A DNA stretch of 64,000 nucleotides from Lunularia cruciata (GCA_948567375.1 OX419757.1:67835836-67899835), one strand, 5' to 3'. Positions 1-11,524 are shown, counted from the stretch's first letter. The notes: generated from the letters alone by a model not told the origin. Made by a program: numbers and translations.

Positions 1-219
1 TCTTCGGAGACGTGGGTACCCTTAATGGTTGTGATATGAATGGTCTGATACCTGTCTTAAGTGGATAAGGCTCGAGCCTTCTCTGGTGATCCATATAGTA
101 CTTTCGGAGAGGCGGTCATCATTGTTGAGCATTGAAATATGGAGTAGATCATTTACAAGGATGCCTCTTAAGTTCCAGTATGAGGAAGTATCTGACTCGT
201 TCGTGCCTTGATTTTGCAG
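1..219 (+). other. TIC100: Intron of TIC100 (3' part)
   Basis: This stretch shows no resemblance to the TIC100 region expected upstream (end of the MORN repeats). It finishes in a pyrimidine-rich acceptor with AG at 218-219, directly before the first recognisable exon. The upstream exons, which encode the acidic N-terminus and MORN repeats, lie outside the window. Confidence 0.65.
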
Positions 220-2281
220 TGGTGAGGGAATATAAGGGTCCATACTCAGACCCTTCACATCCGTATATGTATGAGGAAGAAGATTTGTGGATGGCTCCAG
301 GTTTCATCAACGAATTTTATCCGGTATATCGTCGTACAGTCCCTTAAGTTCAAGCTAGCAGCTTCGTTCTACTGCTACTTAATTGGACGGGGCTGTTTGC
401 AGGGCTGTCTCATAAACAATGGTCTTCATGCTGTAACATCTTTGTAGGCGGTTTGTTTCTGGACATGGTGAAAAGGAAGTTGTGTAGACCTTGTTACAAG
501 AATTGTGCATAATCACCAGTCACTTGCCTCGTTTTCCTTTGAGCTTCTGATCTGAAGGAGGTCTGTGTCTTCTTGGGTACTAGGTTCCAGAAGACTGGCA
601 GAGATATGTGGAGGAGGTTGATGAGGAACAAGAAATGTGGTTGAATTCTTTCATTAAGTCACCTTTGAGAATTCCTATGCCAGCTGAGCTCGAGTATCAG
701 TGGCAGAAAGGTAAGTTACTTTCGTTTCTTCTAGGTATGAGCGCGGTGCTTTCTTTAAAATCAAGTGTAGGTCGGCACTCGCGACAGTAGTCTTATATAG
801 TATATTGAGTCTCTCCATGGGTCGTACCGTTCACTCATGTGACTTTGTATTGATGCAGATGATGAGTTTGTTGTTTTGAGCAACAGGGACTCAGATCCTC
901 TGCAACAGGATCCAGCAAATCTTGACCCATCAGTCGAAGGGGATATCTTGCTGCACGTCCCAACGGGCCAGCTGATCAATTGGGCCGAAGATAAAGATGG
1001 GAATCTACGATTTTTCATTCAGCCTATTACTGCAGATGGTGAAGTGAGGCCAGAATTAGCCATTCCACTTCCTCTTGGCTTTGATGAATTTATGGGGGAG
1101 GTCGACTCACAAGGTAAGAAGATAGATGAGAGCAGGCGAAACTTAACACTGGAGGAAAGGCAAAAGCTAGAAAAGGAGGACAACAAAAAGGAGAGGGAGA
1201 GGTTATTTAAAGAGGAGCTTGAGGAAATAAGGAGGAAGGAGGAAGAGAAGATTAAGGAGCTAGAGCAGGAGTTGTATATCAAGGATTTAGAGGATGAAGT
1301 AGAAAATGTTCTCTTGGAGGAGAGGTTCATAGCTGAAATGGAAGCCGAGGACGAGGAAAACGAGTCACTTTTGCCGGACTCTCAGGAGGTGGGAGAAGGT
1401 GAGGAGGTTGAGGAAGGTCGTGAGGGCAGCACCTCAAAAGCAGAGGTAGAGGAAGTTGAGAAAGTCGATACCCCAAATGTCGAGGAGGAGGAAGAAAAAC
1501 CAGATGATGACAGTTCTGAAGACGATGGTTCAGATGGTGAAGACGAGAACGAGAAACCTAGAAGTTTTGGCAAAGTTGCCATGGTGTTCCCCGAAGACAC
1601 GAGGACTTGTAGGCAACAAGTCGGAATGCAACATCCGCCAACCTTCCCGACGGTGATTGCTTCAATAAGTTTGATGACTCAGGTATGAGGAGATTTTGAA
1701 TCAGGAAGTAGGGTACAAAGTTTGCAAGCAGTCAGGGAAGCGTGAATGAGTAGTAAACAGGGCCTGGAGTTCGAGACATGGGATTGTTAGCTACCTATTT
1801 AGTATGATTTTTGTAGGGTCTCTATCTCATGATTGGTTTATCTATTGTGCAGACGGCTTTCAAGCAAGTCTTTGAGTCCTCCCTAATCAATGTGCAAAAG
1901 GCGTTGTCTTTCAATTCCCAAGGACCTAGCGTTATTCCATCCCGGCAAAGAACATCGAAGGCGGAGGAAATCAAGAGTGTGCCTTCACTCGTCTCCGCTT
2001 CCTCTGAGATTGCCAACTTGGACTTTTTGCGAATTCAAACACCAGTCATTTATCCCAGACTGTACCATATATCGAGGGTCACAACCGCCAGTAAACTTCC
2101 ACAGAATAAGAAGATGCCAGCTGCACAAGGCTTGCTATCCTCTTTCCGCGCACAACGAACGAGCCAGAGGACTCCCCGTTTTAGCCAATCGAATGATCAA
2201 CGTCTGTCAAGGTCACAGTCCACGTTGACTGTAGTAGATATTGATGTACTTTCCATTGCAGTCCCAGTTCTTGGAGATTAA
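220..2281 (+). CDS. TIC100: TIC100, chloroplast inner-envelope import subunit (3' part)
   Basis: Four exons are visible: 220-323, 584-710, 859-1682 and 1853-2281, with GT-AG introns and matching phases. They give about 494 residues of the C-terminal part. The conserved stretch GPYSDPSHPYMYEEEDLWMA, then FINEFYP, EDWQRYVEEVD, EMWLNSF and RIPMPAELE, agrees almost residue for residue with Arabidopsis TIC100 (EMB1211) as I remember it. It is followed by a conserved block (HVPTGQLINWAED), a Glu/Lys-rich coiled coil and an acidic Glu/Asp tract, as in the family. TIC100 belongs, with TIC214, TIC56 and TIC20, to the 1-MDa inner-envelope translocon that takes over preproteins from the TOC complex. The first codon of exon 220-323 is split across the intron and would read Met. 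The last exon (low-complexity, Ser/Arg-rich) is less conserved, and another acceptor near 2260 could shorten it. The N-terminal half lies outside the window. Confidence 0.9.
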
Positions 2282-3532
2282 TTTCACTCCATCCGGCTGA
2301 TCTATTGCCTGCCACCTTAGAGTTGGTCCGATAGGAATTAGAGGGTTGAAGGGGCAGTGAGTACACATAAAACGTGAAAATAAAGCGTATTTTGTTCCTG
2401 GTAACCATGTTGAGGCATATGAGTTGAGTTTTCCACCATCACGGAATGGCCATGTTGACTAGACAGCATGCAACATCTTCCCAGATTAAGTCCAACGATG
2501 ATCTTTACGGTTAGATTCACTTTAGAATGGGATGGGTTTGTTGCTTTGTTTTGGACAATCTGACATGACCTTCTCTTCGAACCCAAGTACTGTTCGATGT
2601 GAAGAAGTCGCTAAATCGTATGAAGTTCTCTAAACGAGAGATCGGAAATGTTTTTGCCACAGTACATCCTGAGCTTTAAGTTTGACACCAGAAAGCATGC
2701 ACCTCACTTTAGTCTTGCTTCTCCCTGCTCTCTCCATTTAAGTCCACCTTTTTAGAATGAGTTCGGAACTGCGGTCTCGTGCTTCGAACTGGAATCCGAC
2801 AACTCTATACATCTTAGTGAATCGTACGTACTCCTGCATTCAAATCTTCTGTATGTCCAAGCCACGTCCCTACACATTACCACAGCCATTCTTTTAACAT
2901 CGAATAAGTTATCACACTCAAGGATTAAATAGGATAGTGTCTCAGGGTGATCAGGATTAAAGCAGGTAGCACATGCTCTTTACTGTAACAAATTAATCAA
3001 CTGTTCGACTTTCAGCTGCTGCTCTAAGATATGAGTCACGACAAGTCAGCAAGCGTTTCTCTAAGACAATGGTAGGAAATCTGGGAGTAAACTTTACGCA
3101 TGTACGAGGTTCAACGATATTTTTCGACCATCTGATGTCGAAAGACATTTCATTCTAGAAGCTCACCGCTAATGTCCTCCTCTGTTACCTTTTCTACCTA
3201 TCAGTTTTGTTTCTCGCAGCATCAAGCAACGACACTATTCAGATACCAGCATTCGGGAGCTCTTCCTTACGAGTAATTCCCGTACTAACACAAATATCTC
3301 GGGATCCCTCAGAAAATCAACCTCGCAATAACTATTAGCTCGCTAACGATGCTCATCTCCTGTCAATTTCTACTCTCGAAGCTCGATGTCTAAGTGGTCG
3401 CACGAATTTCAGTCAGCCTTTCCAGCATTTGCTTCCCCCATCAGCCGAGCTTCACGGACTACAGTGCAGTACGTACTAGATAATGAAAATTTACTTCTCG
3501 AGATGGGCAGAGAATGTATCCGTTAGAGAAAC

Positions 3533-3538
3533 CACGTG
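3533..3538. promoter_or_regulatory. G-box (CACGTG)
   Basis: A palindromic CACGTG core sits within a CpG-richer stretch of the long intergenic region. G-boxes are bound by bZIP and bHLH factors in plants. One hexamer is expected by chance every few kilobases, so its function is only a possibility. Confidence 0.3.
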
Positions 3539-5786
3539 TTTTGCTCCAAACTATCCCCAATCGCCGAGCAACCATATAAACGTTAACGTAGAGGAAGAGA
3601 TAAAGCAACTTCGCACGGCCGAAGAACGAGTATCAATGGCCACATGTCGCGAGATCTGACGCTGTATGAACGATTGGGTTGACGAAGAAAAACTTGCTAA
3701 ATCGGACCCGACTGGTCATCGTGACTTCATCGGACCGGGATCATCAGAGTTTACTTAACCAGATCCCGCCCACAGGTTACCCCGTCAGCCGTACGCGATA
3801 TTACTGGTAAAGCTTCCATCCAAACGCACGACCATCGGTAACGCGTACAACCCGGACGCATACCAGTTGTAACGCGAAAGTATTGTAAAGTTGCAGAGAC
3901 AAGTTTACTCACACGGGAGCGGTTTTCCCCTTCCTGCTAGGTCGGGGGTCCGGTTCAGTCAATCTTGGCGTTGACAGACGTTGCTCGAGATCCGTTTGCC
4001 TGGACAGCGTTGAGAGGTCAAAACCGAACGGCAGATGAACGGATGAAGTCCTCCGATGCGAACCGATGAAAGTCTCGATGGAATAGCAATACCGACATCT
4101 CGAAACACGACGGCTGTGGAAGGAACGGGAACTGGAACAGAGTGACCGAAGAGTTCCAAATTCAAACATCCCTCTGTCTTGCAAGTGCAAAGCTTCCTTC
4201 ACGTTGGTACGCAACTCGTCCTTCCCCTGCAATGTCGTCTCCTCTTTTCCTCGTCTAAAACCGGTTTTTTACCGATTGATTTGGTCACTACCTTGTGGTT
4301 TTCACACCGGTGTAAACGAGAATGACAGATTTTTCTAACTCCGGGTGAGAACGCGTAGGATCTTTTTCTTTATCAAGTTTAAGAGTGACGATGTCATCTC
4401 GGGTACACGTATTTGAGGAAATAACGAAGGCTTTTTTCCGGCCTTTTGCGCATTAAAATGTCGCGAGGAAGGCTCTCGGAAGCTGTAGGTCACTGTCGAG
4501 ACAGTGACGGTTTGATAAAATAGTGCATTATTGTAGGAGATTTTATTATTCTCATGTTGCGAGAACCGATGTCGATGGGACAGGTATGTTAGTGTAAAGT
4601 CGAGGAGGAAGTTCGGGTTGCGTTTAGAGCTGCCTGCAGTACATTGTCTCGGGAGGTGGTTTATTATAATTTTGAACAGTAAGTTATTTTAAGTGAGGCT
4701 GCCAATGCAATTTATATTTCCGCTTTTATATGGAGTCAGTTGAGGACTGAGTCATTTCCGGTTGACATGTGAACGGCTCTCAGTACATCTAGGACTCTTC
4801 GTACACCTTCGTACTCGAGTGAAATCAGAACACTCCTGAATTCTGATAAGTGTGAGTGGAAGGCAACATCGTTTCAGTTGCCTCTTGTAGTGGTAGCATA
4901 TGGATTTCGGATACTGAAAGGTTCAACTTGTGAAGCAATAGCTCCTTTGAGGAGTTTATCATCTCGTAAGGACCTAGAAGCTTTCAAGACGAACTTGAGA
5001 TGTATATCTCTCACAGCATTTCACAGTAAACTGCTCTTTAATTAGATCTACTTTTATGCTCATAAGTCCATCTTTTTGTTCCACATTCAGGCGAAGACCA
5101 CATGAGTATTTCATTCTTCCTTTCTCGGCTGTTTTGGTGGTAAGTGCTCCCGCCTTGATTTCAGTTTCTCACATTAAATACGACTTGCATTCAATCCGTA
5201 TCGCGTTTAGTGAGACAGAAAGCGTGACCTACTTTGATGCAAACGCAGCTTTGGGATTCCCTTCTTCTCCCTGTAGTGAAAGTAAATGGGTTCTGAACAG
5301 TTATCGATGTTATAAATCCGTAGACCTCGCGAGAAGTGTTTGCAATGGAGCGAGGTTTTCGGTTATAGCTGGTCACTCCACTTGATGAAGTCAAACAGCT
5401 GATTTACTTCGGGAGAAGTTTATGCTAATATAACGAAACTGTAGCGCAGCAGCATATGAAGTTTTCTACAAGGATGGCCTTGGATGCCCACCGGCCTTTA
5501 CTACGGAGGAAAAGCTCACATCCGGATGACCGACTTGTCAGTCTAGGCTGTAGGGTATGCTTAACTCTAAACTTTAATTTCTCCTTATACACTCGTCAAG
5601 CCAACTTGAGCAATATTGCAATTCTAGAACATATAGGAGTTGATCTTTTCGTATTCTACGTTTTGTGGTGGTTTACTGCTCCTCCTCTGTATGTGTGCCG
5701 CAGTTTTCTCCAGGTGTAAAGTCATCTTGATAGTTGGATCTGTATATTGCGAAGCTCGGATCACTTACTCGATTGTCTTCAATTGA

Positions 5787-5818
5787 AATTATGTAAGTTT
5801 GGACAAACTTACATAATT
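5787..5818. repeat. Perfect 14-bp inverted repeat, 4-nt loop
   Basis: Arms 5787-5800 and 5805-5818 are exact reverse complements (AATTATGTAAGTTT in the left arm) around the loop GGAC. The site is about 560 bp before the start codon of the 1160-codon gene. It could be a hairpin in the leader RNA, a palindromic binding site or a small transposon footprint; nothing decides between these. Confidence 0.6.
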
Positions 5819-6376
5819 ACAACTGATATCTGCTCAAACGACAAACCTGAGTTTCTCCTCTTTCTTCGTTTAATCCTTAGCGCTTGAACAAAAATTGGAT
5901 GGGAGTATTACCCCAGTTATGCCTCGGAAGTAAACTCAAGTCTACCTATGGGAACAACGCTGGTTGTTGACTAAGCTTAGATGATAAGAAGCTTATTACT
6001 TCAACTTACATCACTGAGTTGTGAGATGATCGTCGTCAATTTCACAGGTACAGCACAAGATAGAGCAAGATTCCCAAGTCGTTGGAAGTATGATGTGAAG
6101 TCAACTGGCGTGTGTGATATTGTACCTAGATATTATATTTCCGGCGCGGGAATAGTCTTTGCAAATCTGGTCTAAAACGAATGGGCTCCTGTGGGTCTTG
6201 AATATCGTCGTGAAATTCCTGTTGATACGGCTTGTGTGGTGAATCAATGGTCGCTCTGGCCTTATCACTTGAAGAATAAGCGACTGGAAGTCGAAGGGGT
6301 AGTCGTACCCTCGTTCTGAAGTTAATGCCCAGTCAAGAGTTGAGCAAGTTACCAAAGAGATATACCGCATAGCACC

Positions 6377-9300
6377 ATGGAGGATATCATCGAGGAAATG
6401 CCTTCGGGAGGAGAAGCATTGAAGAGGAAAAGGGATGATACAGATAAGGAAAATATCACTGCTGATCCTCAAGCGCCTGTTGAAGATGAACCTATGGTAT
6501 TGAAACCGCGGTTGGAGAAAGCAGAAGCAGAAGCAGTTGGAAGCGAGACCAAACCACCTACTGAGGACTCTGGCGAAGGAGCAGGACACAGCAATGACTC
6601 AATACTGGGTTTAGGAGTGGACGACATTCAGGAAAAGATTGATAGTAAGCTGGATGCTACTAACGGAGAACATTTTACAGCAAACGTGGATGAAGCATTG
6701 AAGAGGAAAAGGGATGATATAGATAAGGAGAATGGTACTCATGGTCTACAAGCGCCTATGGAAGGTGAACCTGTGGTATCCAAACCTCGGTTGGAGAAAG
6801 CAGAAGCAGTGGAAAGCGAAACCAAACCACCTCTGGAGGACTCTGGTGAGGGAGCAGGCCACAACGATGACTCAATAATGGGTGAAGGATTGGGAGAAGA
6901 CCATAAAAAGATTGAAAGTAAGGTTGATGTCACCGACGAGGAACATGTCACGGCAAATGTGGAAGAAAAGAAGGAGCAAGGTATTGCTCAAGAGAGCGAA
7001 GACTCTGCAGTGTTAGGAAAGAACACAGGCAGCGAAGGAACAGAAGATCATGGAAGTGCAATGGCTTCAAATAAGAGTGAAGAATCGGTTGTAGAAGATA
7101 TTGATGGGGAGACAAAGATAAAGCAGATTACAGACGATCTTGGAGCTGGAAAGCTGCCTGAAGTAGAGGATGTAGAAGCGAAGAAGAAACCTGACAGTGA
7201 AAGGCCCATAGAGATAGTCAACTCCACTGGGGAGAAGGATATCGACAAGAAATGTGGAAGCGAGAAGAGGACGAGGAAGAAATGCGATGAAGTCCCGGAG
7301 AAGACAGGAGCAGATACAGGTGTGGAGACGAAGAGTGTACAGTCAGAGGACAAGGAGCTAGAGGGAGTCATTGGAACCACTGAAGTCCCCGTGGCGGAAG
7401 ACTCCACTGAGAAGGACGCCGAGATTAAGGAGGAACCCTTGAAGAGCACTGTGGAGGATACTCAGGAATCTAGCAGGAAGGTAGATACGGATGAGGCTAT
7501 GGCGGTCGAAGGGTCAACGAAGAAGAAAGAGCCACAGGGAACGGGGGAGTCTATACAGTTAGAACACACTGAAGCAAAGAATGCTTCTGATGAAGCGGTG
7601 GAAGTGCTGAATATGGTTGTAGACTCTAAAGCAGAGGCAGGGAGTGTACAGGAGGAGGAGCCTGGAACAAGTTCAGGGTCCGTGGAGCTTCAGACACAAT
7701 ATGGTTCCGTGAAGAAACTGGACTCCGAGGAAGCGGTTCCAGTGAGTAAGGCATATGTAGATGAAGTCACAACGGGTGCAGAGGGATCACAGGAGGAGCG
7801 TGAAACTAGTAAAGCAAGGGAGATCCTGGCCGTATATGACCTAATGGAGGAAGCAGACACTAAGGAAGTTGCACGAGTGGCAGTAGATGATGCTTCAGCG
7901 CTTGAGAGATCCTCACAGAAGACGGAGCCTGAAGTAGGTAGAGAGCCCATAGAGCTCCGGGCCGCAGATGATTCCATTGAGGGTGCACAAGTGAACAAGG
8001 CAGAAGGCGATGAATCCACAAAGGAGGCACACCGCTTGCAAGAGAAGGAGCCAGAAAGTACAGAACTATTGGAAATCCAAGCTGAAGATTCTTTGATGGA
8101 AAAAGATGCGGGAAAAGAGAATAAGGCAGAAGTAGATGAGATTACAACTGATGTAGAAGCCTTACAGGACGAGGAGCCTCGATCAAATGTAGAGTCCATG
8201 ACCACAGGAAAGGCCATTGAGAACGAGGATTCTGAACCTAATGCAGAATATGAGAAGAGCAGTAAAGGGCATACTGACATATATTCTGAGGAGACTTCTG
8301 TGCAGGAACCTATCTTGGTAGAAGCGTCAGTGAGGGAACCTCAAGGAAGCGAAGAATCCATTGTGGTAGAACACTCGAGGGCCACAGATGATACTGAAGC
8401 TGGGGCACAGGTGGAAGAGATAGAAGCAAAAGTAGAGGGCAATCAGGAACAGGAGACTGGAAAAATTGAAGAATTAATCGAAACAGTAGTCGGAGGAGAT
8501 CTTGTAGAGAAGGACTCCAAGCATGACGCTGAACCCGCAAAGGCCAGTAAGAATGCCTTGCAAAAGGAGGGAGCTGAAGAACCTGTCGAAGCTCTGGCCG
8601 GAGAAGTGTCGATGGAGGACTCCAAGCATGAGGCTGAGCCGAGTAAGATTACCGAGGAAGCCTTACAGGAGAAGGGGTCTGGAAACACAATAGATGCAAA
8701 GAAACTGATGGCTGTAGAAGACACTACAGAGAATAAGGCTGAAGCAGTGAAGAGCAACGAGGAGAAGAGCGAGACAGCAGCGAATGAACGTAGCATGATA
8801 GAAGAGCCAGTGAAGGAGGAGACTGAAGAAATCGAAGAGCGTATGGAGTTGGAAAACTCGACGGCAAAGAAGGAACCTGAAGAGGTGGCAGAGGTAGAGA
8901 AGGACACGGAAGATGCCCCTGAGGAACCGGACGAAAAGACACTTTTAAAGCAGTCCTCAGGTGACGCAGAGCTTGAGAATGCTGCTCAATCAGGAACAGA
9001 CAAGGGTAGAGAACTAGAGGTGCTAGAGTCTCAATGGGAGGAGAAGGGAGAGGAGAAAGAGGAAGAAACAGAGGAGAAGGAAGAAGAAGAAACAGTTGAT
9101 GAAAGCTCGGAGGAGAAGTCAGAGACTGTCACTAACAAAGAGGTTTCCTTGCCCTCAACTCTAAAGAAGAAATCTGGAAGGAGACCTGGCAAGAAAAGCG
9201 TAGCACAGACAGCTGCAGGGAAGCAGAAGTCCCAAAAGCAGCCACACCGCAACCCAGAGCGTCTGGAGTTACTGAAGAAGATGTCAACAGCGGACGACAT

Positions 9301-9859
9301 GAAAAAGCTACTAGCAGAGCACGGGAGGTCCGAAAAGGACTTCACTGTCAATGACGTCATTCAGGTGGATGATTTGATGCAAACGAATTATGACTACAAA
9401 CTTGAAGCTCCAGTCGGGAAGGACTTTGCTGAAGGATTTTATCCACGGTTTTCACCAAAAGAGATGCTGGAGTTAGGAATATTTGAAGGCAAAGTTATTA
9501 ATGACTGTATATTTGAATTTCCTAAAGAATGGTACCAAGGGGCCCTGGAGAAGGAAAAGCTCTGTCCACAGGGCCCAGATGATTCCGTAAATCAATTCAA
9601 AGTCAATAGTCGTCTTGGTAAGGAGTCGCGTAAAAAGGGAAGGATACCAAGAAAAGATCCACATGGTTGGTTTCAGTGGTATTGTAGGTATTACTTAGGA
9701 AGAAGGCTGGAGCCTGATGACTCCAATCAAATGTCACGCTGGCGTCAAATGCGTAGACACGCAGGGCAAATAAAAAAGTACTGCGAGCCGGGAGATCTAT
9801 CGTGTCGTGCCAAGCAGAGGCAAAATCTCCTCAATTGGTCTCACGACTGCTTTATGTAA
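6377..9859 (+). CDS. Large acidic protein with conserved C-terminal module, function unknown
   Basis: A single uninterrupted frame of 1160 codons. The ATG is in a strong plant context (AGCACCATGG). Residues 1 to about 910 are low-complexity and rich in Glu, Lys, Ser and Thr, probably disordered. The first ~190 residues are a tandem duplication of a 93-codon unit (6413-6691 and 6692-6967), each starting with KRKRDD, a likely nuclear-localisation motif, followed by DKEN, which resembles a KEN-box degron. A basic linker (KKKSGRRPGKK) lies near residue 930. Residues ~957-1160 form a compact conserved module with motifs ERLELLKKMS, YDYKLEAPVGKDFAEGFYP, FSPKEMLELGIFEGKVINDC, PHGWFQWYCRYYLGRR, IKKYCEPGDLSCRAKQRQ and LNWSHD. 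I recall this module as a stand-alone protein of unknown function in bacteria, fungi and algae. Nuclear location is inference, and no biochemical role can be given. Confidence 0.85.
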   Translation: MEDIIEEMPSGGEALKRKRDDTDKENITADPQAPVEDEPMVLKPRLEKAEAEAVGSETKPPTEDSGEGAGHSNDSILGLGVDDIQEKIDSKLDATNGEHFTANVDEALKRKRDDIDKENGTHGLQAPMEGEPVVSKPRLEKAEAVESETKPPLEDSGEGAGHNDDSIMGEGLGEDHKKIESKVDVTDEEHVTANVEEKKEQGIAQESEDSAVLGKNTGSEGTEDHGSAMASNKSEESVVEDIDGETKIKQITDDLGAGKLPEVEDVEAKKKPDSERPIEIVNSTGEKDIDKKCGSEKRTRKKCDEVPEKTGADTGVETKSVQSEDKELEGVIGTTEVPVAEDSTEKDAEIKEEPLKSTVEDTQESSRKVDTDEAMAVEGSTKKKEPQGTGESIQLEHTEAKNASDEAVEVLNMVVDSKAEAGSVQEEEPGTSSGSVELQTQYGSVKKLDSEEAVPVSKAYVDEVTTGAEGSQEERETSKAREILAVYDLMEEADTKEVARVAVDDASALERSSQKTEPEVGREPIELRAADDSIEGAQVNKAEGDESTKEAHRLQEKEPESTELLEIQAEDSLMEKDAGKENKAEVDEITTDVEALQDEEPRSNVESMTTGKAIENEDSEPNAEYEKSSKGHTDIYSEETSVQEPILVEASVREPQGSEESIVVEHSRATDDTEAGAQVEEIEAKVEGNQEQETGKIEELIETVVGGDLVEKDSKHDAEPAKASKNALQKEGAEEPVEALAGEVSMEDSKHEAEPSKITEEALQEKGSGNTIDAKKLMAVEDTTENKAEAVKSNEEKSETAANERSMIEEPVKEETEEIEERMELENSTAKKEPEEVAEVEKDTEDAPEEPDEKTLLKQSSGDAELENAAQSGTDKGRELEVLESQWEEKGEEKEEETEEKEEEETVDESSEEKSETVTNKEVSLPSTLKKKSGRRPGKKSVAQTAAGKQKSQKQPHRNPERLELLKKMSTADDMKKLLAEHGRSEKDFTVNDVIQVDDLMQTNYDYKLEAPVGKDFAEGFYPRFSPKEMLELGIFEGKVINDCIFEFPKEWYQGALEKEKLCPQGPDDSVNQFKVNSRLGKESRKKGRIPRKDPHGWFQWYCRYYLGRRLEPDDSNQMSRWRQMRRHAGQIKKYCEPGDLSCRAKQRQNLLNWSHDCFM
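6413..6967 (+). repeat. In-frame tandem duplication (2 x 279 bp) in the acidic gene
   Basis: Two units of 93 codons begin at 6413 and 6692. Both encode the order ALKRKRDD, DKEN, QAP, PRLEKAEA, SETKPP, EDSGEGAGH, TANV. They differ at many positions, so the duplication is not recent but the reading frame has been kept. Confidence 0.85.
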
Positions 9860-11482
9860 ATCCTTTATAAATGTAAATGCTTTGATGGTTGAGGTTCAAT
9901 CGAGGGAGTTCGGTATAGATCTCATTGACAGCCTGCTGCTTTTCCCTGGTCCAGGGACCCTTATCGATTTAAACACTGTATGCGGACCTCCTTGTGGTTG
10001 TCAAGGTGGAACTCTTGGAGCGATTGAGCAAATGTCACCCTTAATAATTTTCCTTGTGCTGCCTTCGTAAAACTCGTGTGAGCTCTATTTGTAGGTCTAT
10101 CGTACTATTGCAGCAGCGAATTGAAAAGCAAATTTTAAGAAGCTTTTCGGATGCGTGCAGAAAGTCTTAGGAGCCCCTATATTTGTCGAGAGTTGGTTCC
10201 GTCACAAGTTTTGCAACGTGAAAGCCTCCAACTCCAATTCCAAAGTAGTAAGAATGCAGTGTGCTTTTGAATGGAGAGAATAGCAACCATGTGCAAGTTT
10301 CACATGTTGCCATCGCTGGGATACTAAGAACACCCAACGTTCTACTGCTGGAGTCCTGATCTCTTGATATAAACGGGTTATGACTGTCCTCAGGTGTTTC
10401 GATGCTGCAGAGTATTTGCTCCGTCAGCCGTGGGTCGTTTTGAGTCGAACAGCACACGAGGAATCTCAGTTTTCATTCCCATCATCATTCCTTTCTCCAT
10501 AGCTTTTGGGACGTTGGAGGACCTTGTATATAATCGTTTATTGGGTGTGCTCACTTATTGGACGTCTTTGTTTATTGAACTGATAGACGATGATGCACAG
10601 CAAAATTTTGCAAGAACGCGAACAACAAGAAATCAAAAAATTGTGCTTCAGTAGTGTAGACTCTCTGCGGGTATTGGACTGACTAATGTTTTCAAGTGAT
10701 TGGGTCCCCTAGTTCTGTAGCACTAAGTAGAGACAGATCGATTTTCGCAAGTGACTAGATCTCCGGTTCGGTAAAACTAAGTAAAGGCTATGTTCTTATT
10801 CATTGAGGTCTATTATAAGCCTTTATTCACCTTGTTGACGTGGTCTTCTGCTTATGCCTATTCCTGCTCTTTAGGAGATACTTAAGGTTCGGTCGTTCCA
10901 GCCTTTCCCTTGGCATTGTTATTACTTTGAGTTGCACTTTTGTGAGGAATCGAGTTTGCTTGGTACTCATGAGCTTTCCAACAGAAACTCGGTTCGGGGG
11001 TACTGATATTCGTTTAGCTACTTCGGCACTACGTTTGGGACTAATGAAATTGTACTTGCTTTCGAGGAGGCTTACTATGACCGCCTTCTGCTTCCTTCAG
11101 CTCCTTTAGTGTTTTAGAACTCATGTGTTCATAGCACATGCTGCGATTTCCTCTATCCAGTCCTCTATGGCTTCGCTCTACTTCCCCCTCCTCTGAGCGA
11201 TTTCATACTGTTGATCCGCCTGACTCGCCTGTCTTCCTCGACTGTCGATTTCATGGCTTTTACCCGATTCCAGACTTCAGATTAACTTCAGTTCTTTTTC
11301 GTCTGGCTCGTCGTTTCCCCGTTGAGCTTTTTTCTTTACATGCGTTGTTTATCTGTTACCGTTTATTCGATGCATGCTATTAGTATTGTGTTGCTCTTTA
11401 ATTGTTTCTAGATGGCGTCTACTTCTGCTTACACTCGGTCAGTTGTTTCCATTTCATCTCCTTCCCGGTTTTATACTAATTT

Positions 11483-11524
11483 CGTCCAGAATTCATCTCA
11501 TTTGCATTAAATGAATTCTGGACG
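11483..11524. repeat. Perfect 14-bp inverted repeat, 14-nt loop
   Basis: Left arm CGTCCAGAATTCAT (11483-11496) and right arm ATGAATTCTGGACG (11511-11524) are exact reverse complements. The right arm continues into GGCTTCTGTCCTCATTC, which recurs in altered form about 30 bp later. It may be a small fold-back insertion. Confidence 0.6.

Larger units (their letters stand above)
2282..6376. other. Intergenic region between TIC100 and the acidic-protein gene
   Basis: No convincing coding sequence was found. From about 3000 to 4300 the base composition is richer in C, G and CpG than the flanks, with a G-box and pyrimidine-rich stretches near 4230-4260, which suits a promoter or untranslated leader of the gene starting at 6377. 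The open frames of 60-110 codons here (for example 5056-5385 and, on the minus strand, 3909-4232) resemble nothing I know and have no supporting context. A perfect hairpin lies at 5787-5818. Confidence 0.5.

Noticed and set aside
1019-1600. Ser-rich minus-strand frames opposite TIC100
   Set aside because: The same mirror effect, from the acidic coiled-coil codons of TIC100 exon 3.
220-1682. PTAC12/HEMERA or TIC56 as the identity of the first gene
   Set aside because: Neither remembered sequence aligns, whereas TIC100 matches almost residue for residue across the conserved block.
876-1688. A stand-alone 270-residue gene within TIC100
   Set aside because: It is the third visible exon of TIC100. 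The conserved residues continue across the splice sites on both sides.
7048-9360. Several long minus-strand open frames opposite the acidic gene
   Set aside because: Glu/Lys codons on the plus strand produce Ser/Leu/Phe-rich open frames on the other strand. They have no start context or similarity.
10840-11383. Two plus-strand frames of 80-90 codons
   Set aside because: Composition follows local T-richness and neither resembles a known protein.
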